The notes under the pieces are model-generated. The model was not told where the DNA came from and did no database searches. It saw nothing but the letters and a program-made list of their open reading frames with translations. 64,000 nucleotides of DNA from Solirubrobacter soli DSM 22325. GTDB taxonomy: Bacteria; Actinomycetota; Thermoleophilia; Solirubrobacterales; Solirubrobacteraceae. The stretch is from contig NZ_KE384070.1 of assembly GCF_000423665.1 (NCBI RefSeq), positions 36,669-100,668 on the forward strand, read 5' to 3'. The position numbers were made by a program, and so were the translations under genes. Shown in pieces: positions 8,689-16,108 of this stretch (positions within the stretch are counted from its first letter, which is position 1; each line of letters opens with the position of its first letter).

Positions 8689-9788
8689 CAGGACTCCTTC
8701 GCTTCGGGCAGTTCGTCTGAGTGCTCGATGATCCATGCGGTCAGGCGCGGCATCGTGTGCTTGACCGCGCTGCGGCCGGTGCCGAAGGTGACATGGCCTC
8801 CGGGGAGCCGCAGCTCCTCGCGGCGCGCGGGATCGCCGATCAGGTCCATCACGGGCTCGACCGCGGCGGGCGGCACGACGTTGTCGCGCTCGGCCATCGC
8901 GTTGAGCACGTTGCCGCGCGCGTCGGCGAGTTCGACCTTGCGGTCGCCGAGTCGGATCGACCCGGTCATCAGCACGTTCTTGCGGACGAGCTCCTCGACC
9001 AGCTGCCGGAAGATCGCGCCCGGGAACGGCACGTGGTCGCGCGACCACTGTGCCATCGCCTGGAAGCTCTCGACGAACTCGTCGTTCCAGAGGTTGTCCA
9101 GCAGCGTCGCCTTCTGGGCGATCTCGCTCGTCGGCGCCTGCATGTAGAAGCCGCTGTAGAGGACGTCCGCGGGGACGTTGCCGGTGTCGTCGACCAACTC
9201 CTCCGCGTTCAGCCGGCCCTCGCGCAGGAACGCGACCATGGCGCCCATCTCGTTGAAGTCGACCGGGGTCGCCATCAGGATCAGGTTGCGCACCGGGGCC
9301 TGCTCGTGGCCCGCGGCATAGAGCGCGGCGAGGACACCGCCGAGGCAGTAGCCCATCAGCGTCACCTCGTCGCCACCGCTCTCGCGCCGGACGGCGGCGA
9401 CGGCGCGCGGCAGGTAGAAGTCGACGTAGCGCTCGAGGTCGTTGTCGGCGTCGAGCTCGTCCGGCACGCCCCAGTCGAGCATGTACACGTCCAGGCCCGC
9501 CGCCGTGAGGTACTCGACCAGGCTGTTGCCGGGTCGCAGATCGAGGATGTAGCTGCGGCTGACGAGACTGTGCACGATCAGCACCGGCGGGCCGTATCTG
9601 ACCGGCCCGTTCCGGTAGCGCCAGAGCTCGGCCTTGCCGCGCCGCCAGACGACCTCTTTCGGTGTCGCGCCCAGCGTGGGGGCGTGCGTGCCGCGCACGT
9701 AGCGCACGCCGTTGCGGGCGCGCAGCAGCGAACGCTCGACATCGCGGTTGATCCGTGAAACGAGGTCAAGTGGGTTGAGCGTGGGCAT
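8688..9788 (-). CDS. phaC: Poly(3-hydroxyalkanoate) synthase, class III-like PhaC
   Basis: 366 residues, the size of class III PhaC. The lipase-like box is GYCLGG with Cys148 as nucleophile, as in PHA synthases, followed by an acid in AERDNVVPPAAVEP and His in PGGHVTFGTG. It also has the family motif HSLVSRSYILDLRPGNSLVEYL. It polymerises 3-hydroxyacyl-CoA into polyester on the granule surface. Class III enzymes need a partner; the coiled-coil gene immediately upstream (one-base overlap) is a candidate. Presence in the operator-controlled cluster suggests that carbon from the pathway is stored. Confidence 0.85.
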   Translation of the reverse strand: MPTLNPLDLVSRINRDVERSLLRARNGVRYVRGTHAPTLGATPKEVVWRRGKAELWRYRNGPVRYGPPVLIVHSLVSRSYILDLRPGNSLVEYLTAAGLDVYMLDWGVPDELDADNDLERYVDFYLPRAVAAVRRESGGDEVTLMGYCLGGVLAALYAAGHEQAPVRNLILMATPVDFNEMGAMVAFLREGRLNAEELVDDTGNVPADVLYSGFYMQAPTSEIAQKATLLDNLWNDEFVESFQAMAQWSRDHVPFPGAIFRQLVEELVRKNVLMTGSIRLGDRKVELADARGNVLNAMAERDNVVPPAAVEPVMDLIGDPARREELRLPGGHVTFGTGRSAVKHTMPRLTAWIIEHSDELPEAKES

Positions 9789-10069
9789 CAGTCGTGCTCC
9801 TCGACCTGCTCGGAGAGCTGGTTGAGCCGCCGCTCCATGCGTGCGAGCTGCTCGCGCATGCGCCGCACGTCGGTGCCGGCGGGCAGGTTGAGCAGGTGCA
9901 GCGCGCGCGTCGACGCGCCTGAGACCTTGCGCTTGGCGCTTTTGGTCTTGCGCGTGACCGTGCTCATCACATCGAAGTACGTCTCGGTGCGCACGGCCGA
10001 TTCGACGGGCTCACCGACGGCGCGTTCGAGGCGGTGCACAGCTCTGAGCCATAGCGGCTTCCCACTCAT
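9788..10069 (-). CDS. Small coiled-coil protein, possible PHA synthase partner
   Basis: 93 residues from the ATG at 10067-10069. The N-terminal half is basic (VTRKTKSAKRKVSGASTRALHLLNLP) and the end is a short heptad coil (MREQLARMERRLNQLSEQVEEHD), an arrangement seen in granule-binding/PhaE- or PhaR-like partners of PHA synthases. Its stop overlaps phaC's start by one base. A longer frame to 10195 would run through the operator at 10091-10110, so the short start is preferred. It is the first gene of the unit ending at 5502. Confidence 0.55.
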   Translation of the reverse strand: MSGKPLWLRAVHRLERAVGEPVESAVRTETYFDVMSTVTRKTKSAKRKVSGASTRALHLLNLPAGTDVRRMREQLARMERRLNQLSEQVEEHD

Positions 10070-10090
10070 GTCCACGAGCCTACTAGTAAC

Positions 10091-10110
10091 CTGACTTGAC
10101 TTCAAGTCAG
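10091..10110. promoter_or_regulatory. Operator copy A (near-perfect palindrome)
   Basis: CTGACTTGA and TCAAGTCAG are 9-bp inverted repeats around CT. It lies 21 bases upstream of the coiled-coil/phaC unit and covers the stop codon of the SDR gene. This is the most symmetric version of the TGA-N-TTCA element repeated through the region. Confidence 0.75.
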
Positions 10111-10922
10111 GTAGTTGCGTCGCCGGTGCCGGCCATGCTCCACTGGGCACCGCCATCGACCGTGAGCACGGTGCCGGTGGTGTAGCTCGAGGCACCGCTG
10201 GCGAGATAGAGGGCGGCGCCGACGATCTCCTCGGCCTCGCCGGCCCGCCGGGCGGGGAACGTGCGCGCGCGCTCGGCGAACACGTCCATGTCCCACCCGC
10301 GCGCGATCGTCGTCAGGAACGGCCCGGGCATGATCGCGTTCACGCGCACGGACGGCCCGAACGCGTGCGCGAGCCCGACCGTCATCGCGTTCACGCCGGC
10401 CTTGGCCGCGGCGTAGGGGACGATGTCGGCGGTCGGCCGCACCGCGCCGGTGCTCGAGACGTTGATGATCGACCCGCCGCCCGCCTCGACCATCCGCTCG
10501 CCGATCAATGCCGCGAGCCGGAACGGTCCCTTCAGGTTGACGTCGATCACCTTGTCGAAGAGCTCCTCGGTGACGGCGCTGAGGCGCTCGTACACCGGCG
10601 AGACACCCGCGTTGTTGACCAGGACGTCGACGCGGCCGAAGTCGCGATAGACGTCCTCGACCAGTCCGTCCAGCTCCTCCCAATGCCCGACGTGACACGC
10701 GTGCGCGGTCGCGCGGCCGCCATCGGCCCGCAACGCGGCGGCGACCTGGTCGCAGGCATCGGCCTTGCGGCTGACCACGACGACCTCCGCGCCCGCTTGC
10801 GAGAACCCGCGCGCGATGGCGAGCCCGAGCCCGCGGGTCCCGCCGGTGATCACGGCGACGCGGTCGGAAAGGTCGAAGCGGTCCCGGATCAAGGTCTCGG
10901 CTGGCTCGCGCAGAGCATCCAC
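10107..10922 (-). CDS. Short-chain dehydrogenase/reductase (SDR)
   Basis: 271 residues, classical SDR: TGGTRGLGLAIA cofactor loop, NNAG, catalytic Ser in INVSST and YAAAK, ending with a TTGTVLTVDGG cap. It should oxidise a hydroxyl or reduce a ketone with NAD(P)(H). It lies three bases after the upstream MBL-fold gene and is probably co-transcribed with it from operator B. Its stop codon is inside operator A. Confidence 0.85.
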   Translation of the reverse strand: MDALREPAETLIRDRFDLSDRVAVITGGTRGLGLAIARGFSQAGAEVVVVSRKADACDQVAAALRADGGRATAHACHVGHWEELDGLVEDVYRDFGRVDVLVNNAGVSPVYERLSAVTEELFDKVIDVNLKGPFRLAALIGERMVEAGGGSIINVSSTGAVRPTADIVPYAAAKAGVNAMTVGLAHAFGPSVRVNAIMPGPFLTTIARGWDMDVFAERARTFPARRAGEAEEIVGAALYLASGASSYTTGTVLTVDGGAQWSMAGTGDATT

Positions 10923-10925
10923 CTC

Positions 10926-11924
10926 CTAGTGGGCGTGCGTTGGGGTGCCGGCGAGCGCGAAGGACGCGACGCCGTACGTGCTGCCGTCGTCGGCCACCTG
11001 CTCGCGGACGCGTCCGGCGTCCAGCAGCAGGTCGAGGTGCCCGAGTACCTCCCAGACGACCAGCAGCGGCTGGTCGAGGATGGTCCGCTCGGGCCACAGG
11101 TCGGCGGCGATCTCATACGCCGTGGACGCGCCGGTCGCGAGCGCGGCGACGATCCGGTCGCAACGGCGCTCGTGGTCGGCGAGCCGCTGCGCGACGAGCC
11201 CGACGTGATCGGTGATGTCCGCGCCGTGCCCGGTATAGAGGCGCTGAAGTGGCATCGCGGCGGTCCTGCGGAGGCTCTCGAGGTACTCCACGCGAGCGCG
11301 CGGGCGTGTCCCCGTGGGCTCCAGCGCGGGGTAGATCTCGGTGTTGGAGGAGATCTTGGCCAGCAGGTGATCGCCGACGAACGCGATCCGCTCCCGCTCA
11401 CAGACGAGCAGCGCGTCGGTGGTGCTGTGGCCGGGGCGGGCGACGACGCGCAGGTCGCGGTCGCCCGCGCGGATCTGTTCTCCGTCCGTCAGGACGATGT
11501 GCGCGGCGAACGGAGCTGACTGGCGGCGCAGGAACTCCCAGAACGCTTCGGTGTCGGCGATCACCGTCTCCGGGACGCCGTGGTGGCGCATCAGCGCGAG
11601 CGAGAAGCGCCGGTCGGCTTCACCGCGCTCCTCGAGGTGGGCGCCGTAGGCGGCCGCGCGTTCGTAGGCGGCGATGCGGGCGCCCGAGCGCGCGGCGATC
11701 GTCGCCGCGAGGCCGCTGTGGTCGAGGTGATGGTGCGTGACCAGGACCAGCTCGAGGTCCTCGAGCCGCACGCCGGCGCGGCGCAGCCCGGTCTCGAGCG
11801 CGCTCAGGGCCGCGTCGTCGCACGGGCCGGTGTCGATCAGCGTGAGCGGCGCACCGGGCAGCAGCCAGGCGTTGACGGATCCGATGTGCGGGAGCGGGAG
11901 CGGGATTCGGATAGGGGCGTGCAT
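10926..11924 (-). CDS. Metallo-beta-lactamase-fold hydrolase
   Basis: 332 residues. The metal-binding signature THHHLDHSG is at about 63-71, with further ligands in RPGHSTTD and FVGDHLLA and a late His in LYTGHGADI; the C-terminal third is a winged-helix-like domain typical of LACTB2/GloB-like hydrolases. These enzymes cleave thioesters, lactones or phosphoesters with two zinc ions. In a CoA-based pathway, a thioesterase or lactonase role is plausible. Leads a two-gene unit with the SDR. Confidence 0.8.
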   Translation of the reverse strand: MHAPIRIPLPLPHIGSVNAWLLPGAPLTLIDTGPCDDAALSALETGLRRAGVRLEDLELVLVTHHHLDHSGLAATIAARSGARIAAYERAAAYGAHLEERGEADRRFSLALMRHHGVPETVIADTEAFWEFLRRQSAPFAAHIVLTDGEQIRAGDRDLRVVARPGHSTTDALLVCERERIAFVGDHLLAKISSNTEIYPALEPTGTRPRARVEYLESLRRTAAMPLQRLYTGHGADITDHVGLVAQRLADHERRCDRIVAALATGASTAYEIAADLWPERTILDQPLLVVWEVLGHLDLLLDAGRVREQVADDGSTYGVASFALAGTPTHAH

Positions 11925-11926
11925 GC

Positions 11927-11946
11927 CTGAGTCGAGTTCAAGTATG
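11927..11946. promoter_or_regulatory. Operator copy B
   Basis: CTGAGTCGAGTTCAAGTATG, immediately upstream (3 bases) of the MBL-fold gene start on the minus strand. It shares the GA-TC-GAGTTCAA core with copies C, F and J. It lies 65 bases from copy C on the ECH side. Confidence 0.6.
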
Positions 11947-12010
11947 ACAAGCGCGGCGACTCGCGTCCAGTTCCATCAAGAGGGTTCTTGCCTTCTAGCG
12001 GTCGCCGTGT

Positions 12011-12030
12011 ATGATTTGAACTCAGTTCGG
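12011..12030. promoter_or_regulatory. Operator copy C
   Basis: ATGATTTGAACTCAGTTCGG; reverse complement CCGAACTGAGTTCAAATCAT aligns with copies D, J and M. It ends 21 bases before the enoyl-CoA hydratase ATG. Confidence 0.65.
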
Positions 12031-12051
12031 CAAACGATTTGGAGAGTGTTC

Positions 12052-12852
12052 ATGTCCGTGGAAGAGGCGACCCAGGTCATCCAGTACGAGGTCGACGGCC
12101 CGGTCGCGACGATCTGGTTCAACCGGCCGGAGGTCAAGAACTGCGTCAACTGGGAACTGCTGATGGGTCTCGGCGAGTATCTGGAGCGCGCCGAGGAAGA
12201 CGATGACGTCCGCGCCGTGATCATCCGCGGGCGCGGGAACACGTTCTGCGCCGGTGCCGATCTGAACATGCTCGACTCCGAGTTCCTCGGCACCACGAAC
12301 CAGTCGGTCAAGATCGCCCAGATCTCGGCCCGGACGTTCGACCGCGCGTTCAACCTCTCCAAGCCGACGATCGCCGTCGTCGAAGGCTTCGCGGTGGCCG
12401 GCGGCTTCGAGCTGTTCATCTCCTGCGATTTCGCGGTCGTCGAGGACAACGCCCGCATCGGCGACTTCCACATCCGCCGCGCGCTGTTCGGCGGCGCGGG
12501 CCCGATCTACCGCCTGCCGCGCTACATCGGCCTGCGCAAGACGAAGGAGCTGCTGCTCACCGGGAAGCTGCTCTCCGGCAAGCAGTGCGAGGAGTGGGGC
12601 CTGGCGAACGTCTCGGCCCCGGCCGAGGAGCTCGACCAGGCGGTGGCCGACTTCATCGCCCCGCTGATCGACAAGAGCGCGTTCACGATGCGCATCACCA
12701 AGCTCGCGGCCAACCGCGGCCTCGACGGAGACACCGAGACGCTGCTCGCGCTCGAGAGCATGACGTGCAATGTCGCGCACCAGTCGCAGGACGCCAAGGA
12801 GGGCGTGCAGGCCTTCCTCGAGAAGCGCGCTCCGGTCTGGAACCACGCGTAG
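12052..12852 (+). CDS. Enoyl-CoA hydratase/isomerase family protein
   Basis: 266 residues from the ATG at 12052, which has GGAG ten bases upstream. Crotonase features: oxyanion-hole motifs FCAGADLNML and GFAVAGGFEL, the latter with the first catalytic Glu. The second Glu of true hydratases (PEI before PGAGG) is replaced: the segment reads IGDFHIRRALFGGAG, with His. So it may be an isomerase, hydrolase or atypical hydratase rather than a standard beta-oxidation ECH. Monocistronic, between operator C and a strong terminator. Confidence 0.82.
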   Translation: MSVEEATQVIQYEVDGPVATIWFNRPEVKNCVNWELLMGLGEYLERAEEDDDVRAVIIRGRGNTFCAGADLNMLDSEFLGTTNQSVKIAQISARTFDRAFNLSKPTIAVVEGFAVAGGFELFISCDFAVVEDNARIGDFHIRRALFGGAGPIYRLPRYIGLRKTKELLLTGKLLSGKQCEEWGLANVSAPAEELDQAVADFIAPLIDKSAFTMRITKLAANRGLDGDTETLLALESMTCNVAHQSQDAKEGVQAFLEKRAPVWNHA

Positions 12853-12862
12853 TCGAACGCGG

Positions 12863-12890
12863 CGGCCGGCGCCTTTCGGGGCGCCGGCCG
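12863..12890. terminator. Bidirectional terminator between ECH and kinase genes
   Basis: 11-bp perfect stem CGGCCGGCGCC / GGCGCCGGCCG with a TTTCGG loop, followed by TTTCGGCGTTT. It lies ten bases after the ECH stop and ten before the end of the convergent kinase gene. Confidence 0.8.
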
Positions 12891-12899
12891 TTTCGGCGT

Positions 12900-13964
12900 T
12901 TAAAGGAGGTGGCGGCCCGCGTCCACGAGCGGAGCGACGAGCCGCTGCGCGTCGTCGAAGCCCGAGCCGACCATCGCGCCGCCCGCCGCGCGGGCGGCGA
13001 TGCCCTGGCAGACGACGGCGAGCTTGAAGAAGGCGAAGGCCTGATACCAGGCGATGTCGGAGACATCGAAGCCGGTCGCTCGCGCGTAGCGCTCGATCAG
13101 CTCGGCGCGCGACGGGAAGCCTTCCGCCGCGGTCACGGGAGCGACGATCCGCGCTGCCATCAGGACATCGTCGTCGCCCACCTCGCTCCAGAACGCGAGC
13201 AGCGCCCCGAGGTCGGTCAACGGGTCGCCCAGTGTGCTCATCTCCCAGTCGAGCACGGCCACGATGCGGCCGGGCCGGGTGGCGTGCAGCACGGTGTTGT
13301 CGAGCCGGAAGTCGCCGTGGACGATCGCGTGGACGCGCTCGGGCGGCAAGGTGCGGACCAACTCGTCGCGCAGCGCGTCCAGCGTCGGGTAGGCCTCGAC
13401 CTTGGAGGCCTCCCACTGCTTGGACCAGCGCCGTAGCTGACGTGCCATGAAGCCGGCGGGGCGGCCGAACTCGGCGAGTCCCACTTCAGCAGGATCGACG
13501 CGGTGCAGCGCGGCGAGGACGTCGACGAGACCTTCCCCGATCGCACGCCGGTCCTCGGGCGCGTCGGCGTAGCCGTCGGGCACCGCGTTGCGGCAGATGT
13601 GGCCGAGCACGCGTTCCATCACATAGAACGGGGCGCCGAGCTCGTCGCCCAGGTAGAGCGTCCGCGGGACCGGCACCGCGGTGCCGTCGAGCGCCGTCAG
13701 GACGCGGTACTCACGGGCCATGTCGTGCGCCGTCGGCAGGATGTGGCCGAGCGGCGGGCGGCGCAGGATGACCTCTCCGGCGTCGCAGCCGACGCGGTAG
13801 GTGAGGTTCGACTTGCCGCCCGAGATCAGCGCGACGTCGCAGTCATGCCAGCGCGGGTCGTGCAGAGCGTCGGCGAGGAGCGGCCCGACGACGTCGGGGT
13901 CGGCGCCGGTCGTGATGCGCTCGAGCTTCTGCGCGGTCGGGTCGTTGAAGCCGGTCTCGGTCAT
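12900..13964 (-). CDS. APH-fold phosphotransferase (ACAD10/11-type kinase domain family)
   Basis: 354 residues with the aminoglycoside-phosphotransferase kinase fold: SGGKSNLTY nucleotide loop (48-56), catalytic HGDFRLDN (216-223) and metal-binding DWEMSTLGDPLTD (239-251). Proteins of this subfamily are fused to the dehydrogenase domain in animal ACAD10/ACAD11, where the kinase acts on hydroxyacyl-CoA; in actinobacteria they sit beside fadE genes. Here it overlaps a short acyl-CoA dehydrogenase gene by four bases. I infer phosphorylation of a hydroxylated acyl intermediate rather than antibiotic resistance. Confidence 0.8.
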   Translation of the reverse strand: MTETGFNDPTAQKLERITTGADPDVVGPLLADALHDPRWHDCDVALISGGKSNLTYRVGCDAGEVILRRPPLGHILPTAHDMAREYRVLTALDGTAVPVPRTLYLGDELGAPFYVMERVLGHICRNAVPDGYADAPEDRRAIGEGLVDVLAALHRVDPAEVGLAEFGRPAGFMARQLRRWSKQWEASKVEAYPTLDALRDELVRTLPPERVHAIVHGDFRLDNTVLHATRPGRIVAVLDWEMSTLGDPLTDLGALLAFWSEVGDDDVLMAARIVAPVTAAEGFPSRAELIERYARATGFDVSDIAWYQAFAFFKLAVVCQGIAARAAGGAMVGSGFDDAQRLVAPLVDAGRHLL

Positions 13965-14872
13965 GCCGGCTGCCGTTCGCGCGCGGCGAGCGCCTTGCCG
14001 AGCTCGCGCTCGTGGTACGCCGCGTCCCCGAACTGCTGCTCGCGGACGATGATGCGCCGCAGGAAGCGGTGCGCCTGATGCTCCTCGGTGAACGCGATGC
14101 CACCGAAGACCTGCAGCGCGCCATGCGCCACCTCGCGGGCGGCGCGCGCGACGTAGGCCTTGGCGATCGACGCCGTCCGCTGGGCGTCCGGCAGCTCGTC
14201 GTCGAGCGCGGCGGCGGCGTAGAGCACCGTCGACCAGGCGCTCGCGCGCCGCACGTACATGTCGGCCAGGATGTGGCGCAGCGCCTGATAGGAGCCGATG
14301 GTGCGGCCGAACTGCCGGCGCTCGGCGGCGTAGTCGCGCGCGTCCTGGAGCATCCGTTCGGCCGCGCCCACGGACTCCGCGGCGGCCAGCAGGGCGCCGA
14401 TCGCGGTGAGCCGGGTGGCATCGACGTCGACCGGTTCGAGCCCGGCGAAGGTGACCGTCGACATCGGGATGCCGACGTCGAGGGTGGCCGCCGGCTCGAT
14501 CGTGGCGGCGGCCGCCAGCGCGACCGTTCCGTCGGCGACGACCGCGAAGCGGTCGACCTCACCCGCGTGCTCGACCGCTGCCCCCGGCATCGCGATCGCG
14601 ACGCGCTCGGAATGCGGCACGCCGGCGTAGCGCAGGGACGCGCTGCCGAGGAAGGGCGCGGACGCCAGGTGCGCGCCGAGCAGCCGCGCCGCGAGGCACA
14701 GCTCGACAGCGCCGAGCTCGAAGTCGAAGAACTCTTGGAGCGCGGCCCACAGCCGCGCGCGCTGTTCCGCCGTGGCGTTGTGCGCGGCCTCCGCGGGCAG
14801 CCATTCGCGCTGCAGGAGCATGGTCAGCGCTTCGCTGAGCTGGTTCTGCTCGTCGGTCAGTTCGAGGTCCAT
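13961..14872 (-). CDS. Acyl-CoA dehydrogenase, short subunit
   Basis: 303 residues, shorter than the usual ~380. The N-terminal helical domain and beta domain are reduced and the FAD-binding WFITS-type motif is not recognisable, while the C-terminal helical domain is intact (QFGRTIGSYQALRHILADMY, LQVFGGIAFTEEHQAHRFLRRI). In actinobacterial steroid and related pathways such short subunits form alpha2beta2 heterotetramers with a longer ACAD encoded next door. The partner here is the gene three bases upstream. Confidence 0.82.
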   Translation of the reverse strand: MDLELTDEQNQLSEALTMLLQREWLPAEAAHNATAEQRARLWAALQEFFDFELGAVELCLAARLLGAHLASAPFLGSASLRYAGVPHSERVAIAMPGAAVEHAGEVDRFAVVADGTVALAAAATIEPAATLDVGIPMSTVTFAGLEPVDVDATRLTAIGALLAAAESVGAAERMLQDARDYAAERRQFGRTIGSYQALRHILADMYVRRASAWSTVLYAAAALDDELPDAQRTASIAKAYVARAAREVAHGALQVFGGIAFTEEHQAHRFLRRIIVREQQFGDAAYHERELGKALAARERQPA

Positions 14873-14875
14873 GGC

Positions 14876-16003
14876 CTACTCCTGGGGCAGCGCGAGGATG
14901 CGGTCGGCGATGATGTTGCGCTGGATCTGCTGCGTGCCGCCGTAGACGCTGGCGGCGCGCGAGTAGAGGTAGGTCTCGGTCCAGAACTCGTCCTCGGCGC
15001 CGAGGATCTCGAACGCGCTCGCCGCGAGACGCTGCTCGGCTTCGGCCATCAACAGCTTCACGCTCGAGCTGTCCGGGCCGACGGCACCGCCGTTGAGGAA
15101 CTCGCCTACGGTGCGGTAGGCGTGATGGCGCAGCACCTCGACGCCGATCAGCGCCTGGGCGAGCTGGACCTGCACGAGCGGGTCGTCGAGGCGGCCCTGC
15201 GCCGCGGCGTCCGCGATCGCGCGGTCCAGCCACGTGCGCAGCTTGACCTGGCGCGGGAGCGCGGCCGTCCCGCGCTCGTGGCCGAGCGTGTGCATCGCGA
15301 TCTTCCAGCCGTCGCCGCGCTCGCTGAGCAGGTTCTCCTTGGGGACGATCACATCGTCCAGGAACAGCTCGCAGAACTCGGCGTGACCGGTGATCTGTGT
15401 CATCGGCCGCACGTCGACGCCTTCGGACTGCATGTCGACGATCAGCATCGAGATGCCCTTGTGCTTGGGGCCATCGGTCTCCGTCCGCGCCAGCACGCCG
15501 CACCAGCGCGCGTACTGGCCCCACGAGACCCACGTCTTGGAGCCGTTGAGCACGAAGTGGTCGTCCTCCTCGGTCGCGCGCGTACGCAGCGAAGCGAGGT
15601 CGGAGCCGGCCTCGGGCTCGCTGAAGCCCTGGCACCAGATCTCCTCGGCGGAGAGGATCGACGGGATGTAGCGGGCGCGCTGCTCGTCGTTGCCGAAGCG
15701 CAGAAGCGATGGGCCGAGCACGTCGAGCCCGACGACGTTGACGAACTCGGGCGCTCCCGCGGCGGCGAGCTCCTGGTCGACGACGATCTGCTCGACGGGC
15801 GGTCGCCCGCCGCCCCCGAAGTCGCTGGGCCAGGCGCGACCGACGAAGCCGGCCGCGTAGCAGGAGGCTTGCCACTCACGCAGCAGCGCCATCCTGTCGT
15901 CAAGGGCGTGCGGGAGGTCCGCGCCCACCAGCGGGGCCTGGGCCAGGAAGCTGCGAACCTCGTCCTGGAGCGCCCGTTCCTCAGCGGTAGCTCGAAGTTG
16001 CAT
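14876..16003 (-). CDS. Acyl-CoA dehydrogenase, long subunit
   Basis: 375 residues with the ACAD signatures CQGFSEPEAGSDLAS (FAD/substrate), GSKTWVSWGQYA, GHERG and C-terminal YGGTQQIQRNIIADRIL. It introduces an alpha-beta double bond into an acyl-CoA, passing electrons to ETF. The ATG at 16001-16003 directly abuts operator D, leaving no room for a ribosome site, so the message may be leaderless; the next Met candidates would remove conserved N-terminal sequence. First of a three-gene unit with the short subunit and the kinase. Confidence 0.88.
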   Translation of the reverse strand: MQLRATAEERALQDEVRSFLAQAPLVGADLPHALDDRMALLREWQASCYAAGFVGRAWPSDFGGGGRPPVEQIVVDQELAAAGAPEFVNVVGLDVLGPSLLRFGNDEQRARYIPSILSAEEIWCQGFSEPEAGSDLASLRTRATEEDDHFVLNGSKTWVSWGQYARWCGVLARTETDGPKHKGISMLIVDMQSEGVDVRPMTQITGHAEFCELFLDDVIVPKENLLSERGDGWKIAMHTLGHERGTAALPRQVKLRTWLDRAIADAAAQGRLDDPLVQVQLAQALIGVEVLRHHAYRTVGEFLNGGAVGPDSSSVKLLMAEAEQRLAASAFEILGAEDEFWTETYLYSRAASVYGGTQQIQRNIIADRILALPQE

Positions 16004-16021
16004 GAACTGAGATCGTATCAG
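16003..16021. promoter_or_regulatory. Operator copy D, touching the ACAD start codon
   Basis: TGAACTGAGATCGTATCAG; almost identical to copy M (TGAACTGAAATCGTATCAG). It shares a base with the ATG of the divergent acyl-CoA dehydrogenase gene. Confidence 0.7.
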
Positions 16022-16069
16022 TAGTCATCGCAGAAGTGGCGTTTCTTGAATCCTTTCGTCGGTTGCGAT

Positions 16070-16090
16070 AGATTGAAGTGACTTCAATCT
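16070..16090. promoter_or_regulatory. Operator copy E (perfect palindrome)
   Basis: Perfect 10-bp arms AGATTGAAGT and ACTTCAATCT around a single G, 18 bases upstream of the flavoprotein start at 16109. Best-preserved copy of the element, on the opposite side of the same divergent promoter as copy D. Confidence 0.82.
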
Positions 16091-16108
16091 ATGACGCGAG
16101 GAAGAGAC

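Noticed and set aside
8167..9048. Longer start for the GNAT gene inside phaC
   Set aside because: The extra N-terminus is an Arg-rich phaC shadow; the ATG at 8688 gives a standard GNAT length and one-base overlap.
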